NCBI RefSeq assembly: GCF_012933385.1
Contig: NZ_JABBPN010000002.1
Span: 124,001-188,000 of the forward strand
Direction of reading: 5' to 3'
Source: Paenibacillus lemnae
GTDB lineage: Bacteria; Bacillota; Bacilli; Paenibacillales; Paenibacillaceae
Length of the DNA stretch: 64,000 nucleotides
In this document: in pieces, positions 55,752-64,000 of the stretch
Layout: every line of letters starts with the position of its first letter
Position numbering within the stretch: the first letter of the stretch is position 1
Notes under the pieces: generated by a model
What the model was told of the DNA's origin: nothing
The model's database searches: none
The model's input: the letters and a program-made list of their open reading frames with translations, nothing else
Program-made: the position numbers and the translations under genes

Positions 55752-56252
55752 ATGAAGTTATTGTACCGCACCCTGGTGTTTGCCCTGCTGCTGATCTTGT
55801 TCGTCCCTGGCATCCAGCCCCTTGACGCTGCCAGCCCCAAGCTTGACGCCAAGTACAGCAAGCATAAACAGTTCATTCTTATCGAGAAATCCAGCAATAC
55901 CCTCACCTATTATGAAAAAGGCAAAGCCATCCGGAGTTTTCCTGTCGCTACAGGCAGAATGCCTTCTGATACGCCAGAGGGCCTGTTCAAGATTCACGAG
56001 AAAGTAAAAAACAGGCCGTATTACAAAGAAAAAATTAAAGGTGGGGACCCCAAAAATCCATTAGGAGCCCGCTGGCTCGGGATCAATGTCAAGATTAACG
56101 GCAGACTTAGTTATGCTTATGCTATTCACGGTACGAACAATCCGGCATCTATCGGCAAGTATGTGTCCGCAGGATGCATTCGAATGCACAATAAAAACGT
56201 CATCTGGCTGTATGATCGGGTTAAGATGAACACCCCTGTACTCATCCGTTAG
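55752..56252 (+). CDS. L,D-transpeptidase (YkuD domain)
   Basis: A 166-residue secreted enzyme: signal LYRTLVFALLLILFVPGIQPLDAAS, then FILIEKSSNTLTYYEKGKAIRSFPVATGRM, and the catalytic HGTNNPASIGKYVSAGCIRMHN with the active Cys and His. This is the YkuD domain that cross-links peptidoglycan by 3-3 bridges or anchors proteins; no LysM domain. GAGGTG lies 10 bases before the ATG. The surrounding genes are on the opposite strand. Confidence 0.9.
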   Translation: MKLLYRTLVFALLLILFVPGIQPLDAASPKLDAKYSKHKQFILIEKSSNTLTYYEKGKAIRSFPVATGRMPSDTPEGLFKIHEKVKNRPYYKEKIKGGDPKNPLGARWLGINVKINGRLSYAYAIHGTNNPASIGKYVSAGCIRMHNKNVIWLYDRVKMNTPVLIR

Positions 56253-56264
56253 TTATTCTATAGG

Positions 56265-57206
56265 CTATAGCTGTAATTGATCCATTTTTCCCTTCATAAT
56301 CTGGTAGCTGCGCTCAATCTGTTGTGCTTCACATGGTGCCCGCAGCTCGTACACCTTGATTGGAGCAGCTGCAATCACCGGGAGAAACACATCAAAACCT
56401 TCCAGGTCCTCGCTGTGAATGTAAGGACACCAATGGTCTACGATACCTACGGTCTCATGAATATGAACACCGAGCACTTTATCTTTAAGTTCCAGAATTT
56501 CTTGTTCATTATCATACAATCCCATTCTGCCCATCATCGTGCCATGCCCAATGTCATACCAAATGCCAACCCGGTCTCCGCCAAGTTCGGTTATGATCTG
56601 GTTGGCCTCCTGCAGGGTGGGGATTTGATTACATCTGGAACGTGTCTCGATACCAATACGAACGTCATACCCTTTTTGTTCAATATAGCTGCAAACATCT
56701 TCTAGGCTTTCACGGATGCGGGTGACATGAATCGGCGCCAGCTCATTTCGACGTGCCAGCATTTCACCCCAAAGGGTCTGATATTCCTTGGACTCTCGGC
56801 CCTTTTCAACCCACAGTTTCTTGAGAATCGCATCAATATTGTCATCAAATGGCACTTCGCCGGGATGGACCACCACTGCCTTGGCCCCCAGGCTGTCAGC
56901 ATAATCTGCGGATTTCTTCAGAAGGTCCACTGCTTTCTGACGTTTGATAGGATCGTCAAATCCCAGCATGACGGAATCTGTATCATAATCCCTGTCTGCT
57001 ATAAACGGGAACACATTATGTACACTGGAAACGATGATGTCCCCTTGATCCACCATCGGCCGGATATCGGCCAGGAGTTCTTCGGTCACATTGTAATTGA
57101 GCTCTACCTGGGCAAAACCGAGCCCTTTAATTTCATTGATCATATCTTTACCGCTCTGATGTCTTCTAAGATTCCACATGGTTGAGAATGAATAACCTTG
57201 TTTCAT
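56265..57206 (-). CDS. TIM-barrel sugar phosphate isomerase/epimerase-like protein
   Basis: A 313-residue AP-endonuclease-2-type TIM barrel: LGFAQVELNYN, ADSLGAKAVVVHPGEVPFDD, YDVRIGIETRSRCNQIPTLQEANQIITEL, VGIWYDIGHG, VLGVHIHETVGIVDHWCPY. Glu, Asp and His residues fit the usual metal site (E near IETR, D in YDIGH, H in HIHE). Substrate unknown. It overlaps the preceding 569-residue protein gene by 4 bases (ATGA), so the two are coupled. Confidence 0.82.
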   Translation of the reverse strand: MKQGYSFSTMWNLRRHQSGKDMINEIKGLGFAQVELNYNVTEELLADIRPMVDQGDIIVSSVHNVFPFIADRDYDTDSVMLGFDDPIKRQKAVDLLKKSADYADSLGAKAVVVHPGEVPFDDNIDAILKKLWVEKGRESKEYQTLWGEMLARRNELAPIHVTRIRESLEDVCSYIEQKGYDVRIGIETRSRCNQIPTLQEANQIITELGGDRVGIWYDIGHGTMMGRMGLYDNEQEILELKDKVLGVHIHETVGIVDHWCPYIHSEDLEGFDVFLPVIAAAPIKVYELRAPCEAQQIERSYQIMKGKMDQLQL

Positions 57207-58912
57207 AATAAGCTCCCTTCCTTGATGTGCAGTTTGAATGTCATTGTTCTGCCCTCTCCATCAGGAACCCCTCCGGGCGAGAAGTAGACAATCTCCATGC
57301 TGTCTTCACGTGCTTCCACTCGCGGCTCCGGCGCCTGAGCTACCACCATAATGTCAAGGCCGGGCAGACTCCACTGATCCGGAGAAATCACAGCAGAGTG
57401 AGGGTCGAGATTCCGGCCGCTGACTTCAAACAATACTTCCATATCATGCAGTCCAGCAAGTGTCACCTCAATCTCCAACTTGCCCTCTGAAGCTTTGGCA
57501 TCCATGACAACCCCTCTGTAATGCGTGCTCCAGTGGTCACCAATCTCTCGCCGCAGCAGTCTCAGATAGTATTTCTCACCGCTGCTGTCCATCCAGTGAA
57601 TGGTGGCAGGATGAAGCTGACCACTCGTATTCCGGCTTCCCGATAATCCTCCGATCATCAGTTTTTCTTCAATCCAGGCAGACGCGGTACAAAGATACGA
57701 ATTCGCAGCAGGGTGATTACGTTCAATCAGCTCCCGGAATTGGCGGACTACCATACGGTCCCCTTGGTGTGAAGTAAAAGCCTGAATTAAATGCTGCGGC
57801 ACATTTACCCCGGCCAGTGCGATGAGGGCATCATGTGAGCTTTCACAATTCAGATCTGCCAGATGTCTGTAAGGCTCCCCTAAAGCGAGATATAGAAATA
57901 CTCCCATGGAGCTGTGTTCCGTCATCTCCATGGCATAGGCTCTGCTGAAAGGCCCTGCCAGATTCTCCAGATTGGAATTATAAAATGCAGCGATATTCTC
58001 CCACAGTCCCTGCTCCACTTCACGGCCCATGTCCACCACTTTGGCGGAACGGCTCCAGCTCCGGATCATACCCAGCACAGTCAGATCCACACCGTAATAT
58101 GTAGTCGAGTTAAACTCCGCAAACGTACCGAATTCACGATAGCCTGCTAAGAATCGTTCTGCCTCTCTATCACCATGCGCTTTCCACTCAGATGTGCCGT
58201 AACGGTGTCCGAAATAATCGGCAATGAAAATATGCATCAATTCAATATTAGTGTTCATCGGGACAGCATCAGACAATCTGCGATCTATAGAACCTTGAAC
58301 CGCCTTCAACATCGCGTGGTCCATCTTTCGGACGAGTTCTGTCGGCAGATCTGCCTCAAAGTGTTCGAGGATCACCGCAAAACAGCTGCTTATAAATTCC
58401 CGCCAGTTCGGATCATAGCTCTTCCAGACAGGCGGGAGAACGGTATGTACTGCGTCCCAGAAGCTTCGTTTTACCGCCTGCTCATCTTCCCGGGTCAACG
58501 TACGTTCCGCTCGCGCCCGAAACAGCATCTCATCAGCAATTTTTTCAAGGCTCGTATCCAGGAAATACGAATGCCCTGCACCCAGTGTTTTCCAAGGGTA
58601 ATTTCCTTTCGGCGGCTGTTTACCCTGTGGGGATGTGAGAAACGTACCGTCAAAAATTTCATCCTCCGCGTCCAGCTGCAGCTTAAGCACCTCATGCAGA
58701 ATATCTATCGCTCTTTGAAGGTCACCTTCCTGGTTACGAATTAGAAGACCCAATGCATAATGCGCGCTGCTTCGTGTGGAGTGACGGAGGGGTTCATGCT
58801 CGGCACTTTGTCGTATCAACGATATCTCGTGGTCATAGTGGGCATCGAGATGAACCAAAGACTGCTCAATTAAATGATGCTGCTGCTCCGTCATGTTCGG
58901 CAATATATTCAT
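57203..58912 (-). CDS. Uncharacterised 569-residue protein, possible carbohydrate-active enzyme
   Basis: Not recognised. The N-terminal ~400 residues look helix-rich, like an alpha/alpha-toroid (LHEVLKLQLDAEDEIFDG, WDAVHTVLPPVWKSYDPNWREFISSC, EFGTFAEFNSTTYYGVDLTVLGMIRSW), and the last ~150 are beta-rich (LEIEVTLAGLHDMEVLFEVSGRN). That layout resembles some glycoside hydrolases or polysaccharide lyases, but I cannot name a family. There is no signal peptide. It is coupled to the downstream isomerase and lies behind a cre-like palindrome. Catalytic residues are not identifiable. Confidence 0.7.
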   Translation of the reverse strand: MNILPNMTEQQHHLIEQSLVHLDAHYDHEISLIRQSAEHEPLRHSTRSSAHYALGLLIRNQEGDLQRAIDILHEVLKLQLDAEDEIFDGTFLTSPQGKQPPKGNYPWKTLGAGHSYFLDTSLEKIADEMLFRARAERTLTREDEQAVKRSFWDAVHTVLPPVWKSYDPNWREFISSCFAVILEHFEADLPTELVRKMDHAMLKAVQGSIDRRLSDAVPMNTNIELMHIFIADYFGHRYGTSEWKAHGDREAERFLAGYREFGTFAEFNSTTYYGVDLTVLGMIRSWSRSAKVVDMGREVEQGLWENIAAFYNSNLENLAGPFSRAYAMEMTEHSSMGVFLYLALGEPYRHLADLNCESSHDALIALAGVNVPQHLIQAFTSHQGDRMVVRQFRELIERNHPAANSYLCTASAWIEEKLMIGGLSGSRNTSGQLHPATIHWMDSSGEKYYLRLLRREIGDHWSTHYRGVVMDAKASEGKLEIEVTLAGLHDMEVLFEVSGRNLDPHSAVISPDQWSLPGLDIMVVAQAPEPRVEAREDSMEIVYFSPGGVPDGEGRTMTFKLHIKEGSLL

Positions 58913-58951
58913 ACTGGAGTTCCTCCCTGTCTTTTAAGTATTATGATAAAG

Positions 58952-58965
58952 GGTAAGCGCTTTCC
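58952..58965. promoter_or_regulatory. cre-like palindrome upstream of the 569-residue protein gene
   Basis: GGTAAGCGCTTACC-like symmetric sequence GGTAAGCGCTTTCC, 40 bases before the start. It matches cre at 12 of 14 positions, so it fits CcpA or the nearby LacI-family regulator. Confidence 0.55.
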
Positions 58966-59034
58966 TTGTTACATTGTAAAAGCCTTTTTCCGAAGTTACA
59001 ATAGGCAATTTCTCCAGGCTGATACCTCTTCATT

Positions 59035-59076
59035 AAAAAAAAAGAGCCAGACTCCTGGGTTAGGTGGCCGGCTCTT
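59035..59076 (-). terminator. Terminator of the LacI-family gene
   Basis: AAGAGCC...GGCTCTT, with the left arm partly inside the end of the gene, and a T run on the minus strand. Confidence 0.75.
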
Positions 59077-60067
59077 GGGCAGATCCCCGGATGACAAGCT
59101 CTGGCAGCAGCACAATCCGCTGTTTAATGCTTGTAATCTCGTTAATTTCTCTGGTGATCAGATCGACAACCTGCTGACCCATAGCCTGAATCGGCTGGGC
59201 AATTGTCGTAAGCGGAGGATCACTCAGCGCAGCCAGCAGGGTATTGTCGAACCCGATCACCGAAAGCTGCAGCGGAACAGACAGTCCTTTTTGCCTGGCA
59301 GCATGCATCACGCCAATGGCCAGGATGTCGTTACATGCAAAAATAGCCGTAGGCGGATGAGTGGAGTCCAGCAGCTCACAAGCCGCTCTGCTGCCGCCTT
59401 CTGGTGAAAAATCCGACACTTTCACTTGATCGCCTGCCAAGGTTAACCCCGCATTATCCATCGCATCCTGGAATCCTCGCACTCGATCTCTGCTGCTGAT
59501 GATGTCCAGACTCTCGGTTACAATGCCAATACGCCGGTGCCCAAGCGCAATAAGATAACTGGCTGCTGCGTGTCCACCGGCAAAGTCATCGACCAGCACG
59601 GTACTGGCGGAAAGAACGGACATGTCTCTGGATATGAGCGCCACCGGAATTTCATCCTTGATTAATTCTTTCAGCAGCTTCTCATCACTGACACCGGTGG
59701 CTGCAACGATACCGTCCACTCTTTTCTGGCGCAGCAGCTGGATGTATTTGAGTTCTTTTTGCTGGTTGTTATCTGTATTACAGATGACCAGGTTAAATCC
59801 CAGCTCATGCGCCCGGTCCTCGACATGTCTTGTCATCTCCGCAAAAAAAGGGTTCATCACATCCGGAATCAGCAGGCCGATCGTAAATGTTTTTTTACCG
59901 GCCAGTGCTGACGCCACTCCGCTGGGTTGATAATTCAACTCCTCGCTGATGGCCATAATTCGCTTCTTCGTTTTGTCACTGATGCTCCCTCGATTATTGA
60001 ACACTTTCGATACCGTAGCTGTGGATACACCTGCAAGTCTTGCAATATCATAAATGGTCGGTTTCAT
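59060..60067 (-). CDS. LacI-family transcription regulator
   Basis: A 335-residue regulator: HTH KPTIYDIARLAGVSTATVSKVFNNRGSISDKTKKRI, hinge LNYQPSGVASALAGKKTFTIGLLIPD, effector domain FNLVICNTDNNQQKELKYIQLLRQKRVDGIVAATG, IFACNDILAIGVMHAARQKG. ATG at 60067, 9 bases after GGAG. It overlaps the VOC gene by 20 bases. It may control the neighbouring epimerase/569-residue unit, and the mannosidase. Confidence 0.9.
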   Translation of the reverse strand: MKPTIYDIARLAGVSTATVSKVFNNRGSISDKTKKRIMAISEELNYQPSGVASALAGKKTFTIGLLIPDVMNPFFAEMTRHVEDRAHELGFNLVICNTDNNQQKELKYIQLLRQKRVDGIVAATGVSDEKLLKELIKDEIPVALISRDMSVLSASTVLVDDFAGGHAAASYLIALGHRRIGIVTESLDIISSRDRVRGFQDAMDNAGLTLAGDQVKVSDFSPEGGSRAACELLDSTHPPTAIFACNDILAIGVMHAARQKGLSVPLQLSVIGFDNTLLAALSDPPLTTIAQPIQAMGQQVVDLITREINEITSIKQRIVLLPELVIRGSAQEPAT

Positions 60068-60443
60068 GGTATGGTGCTCCAAACTCAATAATGTTCCGGT
60101 CCGGGTCCAGCACATAAATTTGGGCGAATCCTGCAATGCTGTCAGGCCGGGCTTCATAAGGGATCTCCTGCTGATCCAGCCAATCCTTCGTTTCCTGATA
60201 GCTCTTCACCCACACGGAAAGATGGCCGTCGATCGTATCAATTCCCCGCTCACGCAAGGTATCCCCTCCCGGATGCTCCAGCAGATGCAGCTGCTGTTCT
60301 CCTACCGCATACCAGATTCCTTTGGAATCAAACGGCGGTCTTTGAATCTCCTTTAACTGCAGCCTTTCTGAATAAAACACTCTGGCTTTCTCTAAATTTC
60401 TTACCGCAAGGCTTACATGATGCAGCCCCATAAATGTGATCAT
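60048..60443 (-). CDS. VOC/glyoxalase superfamily protein
   Basis: A 131-residue protein: GLHHVSLAVRNLEKARVFYSERL (metal-binding His), DGHLSVWVKSYQETKDWLDQQEIPYE, and AQIYVLDPDRNIIEFGAPYH (Glu ligand). Typical single VOC domain, with function unknown. Its 3' end overlaps the LacI start, so both probably share a transcript. Confidence 0.87.
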   Translation of the reverse strand: MITFMGLHHVSLAVRNLEKARVFYSERLQLKEIQRPPFDSKGIWYAVGEQQLHLLEHPGGDTLRERGIDTIDGHLSVWVKSYQETKDWLDQQEIPYEARPDSIAGFAQIYVLDPDRNIIEFGAPYHETDHL

Positions 60444-60536
60444 TCCGGCTTGCTCCTCCCTGGTAGGTATGGTGAATTCATTCTATTATAACGTTCTCTC
60501 GACGGCAATAAGGTCTTTCTTCCTGAAAAACAAATA

Positions 60537-60576
60537 AAATGACGGCATCAGATAAAACCCTGATACCGCCATTTCG
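60537..60576 (-). terminator. Terminator of the GH38 mannosidase gene
   Basis: AAATGACGGCATCAG pairs with CTGATACCGCCATTT, with two weak positions, followed by a T-rich tail on the minus strand. Confidence 0.65.
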
Positions 60577-60616
60577 ATGTTATAGAATATTCGGAACATG
60601 TATTGTAGTGACCATT

Positions 60617-63355
60617 TTAATGCGTTTTAACGCCAATCGTGACAATCTCATAAGGATTTACGGTAAGACTGAAGCCGTTCTCCTGATTCATGGACTGGCA
60701 TTCATCGTTTCGTTCTTCCAGAATCGTCGTCTTGTAAGCCTCTGCAGAAGGCAGAGCTGTGCGTACATTCAGCTCACAAGTCTCTCCGCCCATATTGAAC
60801 CAGCGCAGCATGAGATCACCGGATTCACGGCTTGTTTTCAATGACGAGAATGCAAGCTGAGGGTGATCCCAGGCGAACAGGGAATGAGAAGCAGGGAATG
60901 ACCCTTCATGAACACATGTCTGGACCGTGGTCCAAGGGATCTGGAACTGATAAGCTTCGGCAAAAGCACCGTCTGCGATTCCGCTGCCTTGATGCGGAAT
61001 GAGTTCCATATGAACCGTGTTCTCCCCAAGACATTGGGCTTCCGGTGTAGGGAAGTGTCCCCAGTCACCGAGCTCTCCCACGGCACGAAGCATGGTGATT
61101 GCAATCGTGCTGCGGCCGTCGCGAAGCACTTCGTACTCGTTCAGACCCAGGTTGGCCGCTGTCAAGCCGGCCTTCTCGCTGCTGACATCGACAAATGCCT
61201 GCTGGTGAGCGGTATTGCTCGGGTTCTCCCATTCTTCCGCAGGCTCGTTGTTGCGCTCTACGATCTCAAACATGGAGTCAGCACGATGCACCGATGTAAC
61301 CAGGTCTGTCGGAAACAGCGCCCGCAGTCGGTGATCTTTAGCCTGATTATTGAACGCTGCGGACAGCTTCACACCTCTGCCACCGCGCTCCAGGGAAATT
61401 CTTGTGGTGATCAACAGCTTCACGGTCTCTCCTGAGCGCTGTGCTTTGCGCTGCGGATAATAAATCAGCTCAATCTGCTCTTCATTCAGCTTTTCGGCAG
61501 CAGATGCCGGAATCTCCCATTCATGAACGGCTTCGATCGTGGCACGGTAAGGCGTATCTTCCACAACGCGGATCTTGGCTTTAAGCCCCTTAGTCGTGAG
61601 AGCTTCCTCACCTTCCGGCTGTTTGAACATATACTCGTTGCCGATATCTCCGGTGTTCTCGTATACACCCTGATCCCGGTACACTTGGCCGCTCACCTTA
61701 TCGGTCAATGTGAAAGAACCGTCATTCTGGATCTCTACCATCAGCCGATCATTCTCCATGACCCGTTCTCCCCGCAGCAATGATGAAGCCGGAGAAGCAG
61801 CAAGACTGTCATCTCCCTTTACAACCGCAAAGGTCTGATATCCTATTGCTGCAATATCTTTCACCTCAAGGGTCACGCTTACTCTGCGGCACATGTATGG
61901 CTGACGAAACCGGTCATCCGGCAGATCGTAACCGAACTGAAGACCCAGGTCCTCCATTGTAAACAGAACCGCATGACCATGAGCATCGACCACGGTCATG
62001 CCTGACAGATCCACCTGCTTCATACGTTCACGCGTCTCTTTCAGGGAATAACCGTCCCGGAAATACAGACGCTGAATATCCAGCTCCAGTGTGACGGTCC
62101 CGCTGCGTGTCCAGCCCGTGGTGTTGAATACCACGAATGGAACGGCGCTCTCTCCCCATTGAGTAAAAGCAGAGGTGTCTATGGCTTCCGCTATCGCTGT
62201 CTTGCTGTCGTCTACAATACTCTCGGCGACATGACGGCTATTCTCAAAGCGGGTCACCATTCCCCGGTGTACTTCATCAACACTGCAGCCGCAGATGCTG
62301 TCATGCGGATGGTTCTGCATCAGTGTTTTCCATGCATAGGTGAATAAATGGTGCGGGTACTCTTTTCCTGCCAGGCTCGCGAATGAGGCTAACGGTTCCG
62401 CCACTTTTTCTAGCATACTCTGCCCGGTCTGATTCATCTGCTTCAGATACACTCTCGCAGAGGCCGTATTCACCAGCGTCCCCCAGCCGTCTGTACGCTG
62501 GCTGCGCAGCTCGCCTTGAACCGTGGAAAGCTCTTTCCCCAGCTTCTGCCGCAGGTCGTCCAGATACTGCTCGAAGGTGGAATGCACAAACTGCGTGTCA
62601 GGATACAGCTTCTCGGCGGTACGGATCGCTTCCGGAAGATCCTGCTGGATCGGCTGATGATCACAGCCGTTCATATACAAGAGTTCTCCTGTGGATGCAT
62701 ATTTCTCGGCATCAGCCAGCTTTCTCTCCCAGTAGCTCTTCGCCTCTTCCTCATCCACCGGCACCTCGTTGCCGTTGCTGTACCAGTTCGCGAACAGCAC
62801 CCCAAGAACCTTGGAGCCGTCCGGTCCCTGCCAGGTCAGCTCCGAGAATGAGGATTCGTACCCGCCGTCTGACACTGTATTGTTGAACCCGGTCGGCTTG
62901 ACACCGCGTCCGAAGAACGCATTGTCAATCCCGGACTGCAGCATCAGCTGCGGCGTTTGTCCTGCCAAGCCGAAGGTATCGGGGAAGTAACCAATTTTGG
63001 ACACCGTACCATATTTAGCAGCATCCTCGTGACCAATCTGCATATTGCGGACATTGGCTTCACTGCTTGTCAAAAAGGCGTCCTGCAGAATGTACCAGGG
63101 GCCGATCTGGATACGTCCCTCATGAATCAGCTGATCCAGCTGTTCCTTTTTCTGCGGACGGATCTGGAGATAGTCCTCCAGAATGATCGTCTGTCCGTCA
63201 AGAAAAAAGTACCGGTAATCCGGGTCCTGGTCCATCTTCTGCAGCAGGCCATCCATCAATTCAATCAGTCGTACATGATGCTTTTCATATGGCAGATACC
63301 ATTCCCTGTCCCAATGGGTATGAGAAATAATGTGTGCTTTTCTGGATTGGGTCAT
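60617..63355 (-). CDS. GH38 alpha-mannosidase
   Basis: A 912-residue cytoplasmic retaining enzyme: SHTHWDREW (H14 and D16 as zinc ligands), GYFPDTFGLAGQTPQ with the catalytic nucleophile Asp125, NHPHDSICGCSVDEVH further His ligands, then beta-rich C-terminal domains (ISLERGGRGVKLSAAFNNQ, GWGTLVNTASARVYLKQMNQTGQ). The closest type is the MngB-like bacterial mannosidases that cleave mannosylglycerate or alpha-mannosides. ATG at 63355. It is 20 bases downstream of the partial gene at the edge, hence co-transcribed. Confidence 0.93.
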   Translation of the reverse strand: MTQSRKAHIISHTHWDREWYLPYEKHHVRLIELMDGLLQKMDQDPDYRYFFLDGQTIILEDYLQIRPQKKEQLDQLIHEGRIQIGPWYILQDAFLTSSEANVRNMQIGHEDAAKYGTVSKIGYFPDTFGLAGQTPQLMLQSGIDNAFFGRGVKPTGFNNTVSDGGYESSFSELTWQGPDGSKVLGVLFANWYSNGNEVPVDEEEAKSYWERKLADAEKYASTGELLYMNGCDHQPIQQDLPEAIRTAEKLYPDTQFVHSTFEQYLDDLRQKLGKELSTVQGELRSQRTDGWGTLVNTASARVYLKQMNQTGQSMLEKVAEPLASFASLAGKEYPHHLFTYAWKTLMQNHPHDSICGCSVDEVHRGMVTRFENSRHVAESIVDDSKTAIAEAIDTSAFTQWGESAVPFVVFNTTGWTRSGTVTLELDIQRLYFRDGYSLKETRERMKQVDLSGMTVVDAHGHAVLFTMEDLGLQFGYDLPDDRFRQPYMCRRVSVTLEVKDIAAIGYQTFAVVKGDDSLAASPASSLLRGERVMENDRLMVEIQNDGSFTLTDKVSGQVYRDQGVYENTGDIGNEYMFKQPEGEEALTTKGLKAKIRVVEDTPYRATIEAVHEWEIPASAAEKLNEEQIELIYYPQRKAQRSGETVKLLITTRISLERGGRGVKLSAAFNNQAKDHRLRALFPTDLVTSVHRADSMFEIVERNNEPAEEWENPSNTAHQQAFVDVSSEKAGLTAANLGLNEYEVLRDGRSTIAITMLRAVGELGDWGHFPTPEAQCLGENTVHMELIPHQGSGIADGAFAEAYQFQIPWTTVQTCVHEGSFPASHSLFAWDHPQLAFSSLKTSRESGDLMLRWFNMGGETCELNVRTALPSAEAYKTTILEERNDECQSMNQENGFSLTVNPYEIVTIGVKTH

Positions 63356-63375
63356 GGTTTTAAATCCCCCTTGTA

Positions 63376-64000
63376 TTAGCCTTTCACTGCGACGACGTTC
63401 ACTTCTTCAGGACGATACACAGATTTCAGAGTACCTTCCTGATCTGCTGTAAACAGCACGCTGCGGTCAGTCTCAAGATCAAAGATATACGTATATCCGC
63501 TTTGCGGATCCCGTACTTCAATCGGTGTGCTGAACGACTGTTCCGAGCTGAATACAAACAGAGAGCCCTCTGCAAAACGCAGCACAGTGCCATAGACGCC
63601 GGACAGCTCCCCGCCCCGAATCCACTCCAATGGAGATGAAGCATCAACCTGCATGAGCAAATATTGATACAGCGCGATGACCGGCTCCAGACGGTCATTC
63701 ACTTCTACAGGAAGCGGGCACCAGATTAAACGTCCGCTGCCTATTGCAGTCTCGATCAACATGTCACCAGCTGGAACATTCGATATGTCCTGTGATTCCG
63801 CTGCCGAAGTCCGGATTTCCTTGCTGACTTGCGCGATCTTGCGGTTTCCGTAGGATACCGGATAGGTCCTGTTCCCGATCGTAATCGCCTCTTCACGGCG
63901 GACATTCACGATTTGAGCTTCTCCCAGCTCCTTCGTCAGACGAGACGTTTGACGCCAATAGGCATCCAGGCTCAGCGGTCCAGTCACCAGCAGTGTCGCT
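63376..64000 (-). CDS. C-terminal end of a large protein, possibly a glycoside hydrolase
   Basis: An open frame of 207 codons that continues past the right edge, so it is the C-terminal part of a longer protein. No start can be given; an in-frame GTG at 63987 is probably internal. Visible segments are ATLLVTGPLSLDAYWRQT, SGRLIWCPLPVEVNDRLEPVIALYQYLL, and a beta-rich end VYGTVLRFAEGSLFVFSSEQSFS. The LLVTGPLSLDAYW stretch recalls the accessory domain of large beta-galactosidase-like hydrolases, but this is tentative. The mannosidase follows directly, suggesting one operon for glycan breakdown. Confidence 0.55.
   Translation of the reverse strand, partial: ATLLVTGPLSLDAYWRQTSRLTKELGEAQIVNVRREEAITIGNRTYPVSYGNRKIAQVSKEIRTSAAESQDISNVPAGDMLIETAIGSGRLIWCPLPVEVNDRLEPVIALYQYLLMQVDASSPLEWIRGGELSGVYGTVLRFAEGSLFVFSSEQSFSTPIEVRDPQSGYTYIFDLETDRSVLFTADQEGTLKSVYRPEEVNVVAVKG

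Overview
This window reads as a chromosome segment of a low-to-mid GC Firmicute, most probably Paenibacillus. The grounds are strong Shine-Dalgarno sites, frequent TTG and GTG starts, a Bacillus-type house-keeping set (RicF/YlbF, YlbG, YlaN, YugN, CcpA, bacilliredoxin, RqcH, AcuA/AcsA, a tyrosyl-tRNA synthetase T-box), a copper-amine-oxidase-like stalk domain protein, FN3-tailed class A PBP, YesM/YesN two-component regulators and many carbohydrate enzymes. There are no phage genes, insertion sequences, rRNA operons or CRISPR arrays.

Left part (1-17000): the 3' end of rqcH, a PHP phosphoesterase, small conserved proteins (YlbG, RicF), an XPB-type helicase with its helicase-associated partner, an M20 amidohydrolase, YugN, an FtsW/RodA-family protein, an Asp23-family protein, a Ca2+/H+ antiporter, YlaN, an HPr-like protein without the usual phosphorylatable His, an M29 aminopeptidase, a lipoprotein and a GAF-GGDEF diguanylate cyclase. 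Most units end in clear intrinsic terminators, several of them shared by convergent genes.

Middle part (17000-46500): rpsD with a promoter and a structured leader; tyrS behind a T-box; a large class A PBP; divergent acsA and acuA with a cre-like site between them; mtnN, ccpA and bacilliredoxin; a DJ-1/PfpI protein; a two-gene PTS operon (NagE-like EIICBA plus enzyme I); aroA and aroK; gndA; an MFS exporter; the SpeA-type decarboxylase; an MBL-fold hydrolase; several small proteins. Two intergenic clusters of short palindromes (39324-39521 and 46094-46289) are the most unusual non-coding structures, and a lone tRNA-Val(GAC) follows the second.

Right part (46500-64000): a YdhK-type lipoprotein behind a CsoR-like inverted repeat, then carbohydrate-use loci almost all on the minus strand. 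The first is a six-gene unit: two LplB/LplC-type permeases, a lipoprotein sugar-binding protein, YesM-like kinase, YesN-like regulator and a cytoplasmic GH43 enzyme. It is followed by an L,D-transpeptidase (plus strand). Next come a TIM-barrel isomerase/epimerase overlapping an unrecognised 569-residue protein behind a perfect cre-like palindrome, a VOC protein overlapping a LacI regulator, a GH38 alpha-mannosidase, and the C-terminal end of another large protein leaving the window. Together these suggest uptake and cytoplasmic breakdown of plant or fungal oligosaccharides under catabolite control.

No decisively new defence or mobile system is visible. The best candidates for undescribed biology are the covarying palindrome array, the orphan 569-residue protein/epimerase pair, the His-less HPr-like protein and the XPB helicase pair. 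All functional calls come from reading motifs by eye; no database search was run.
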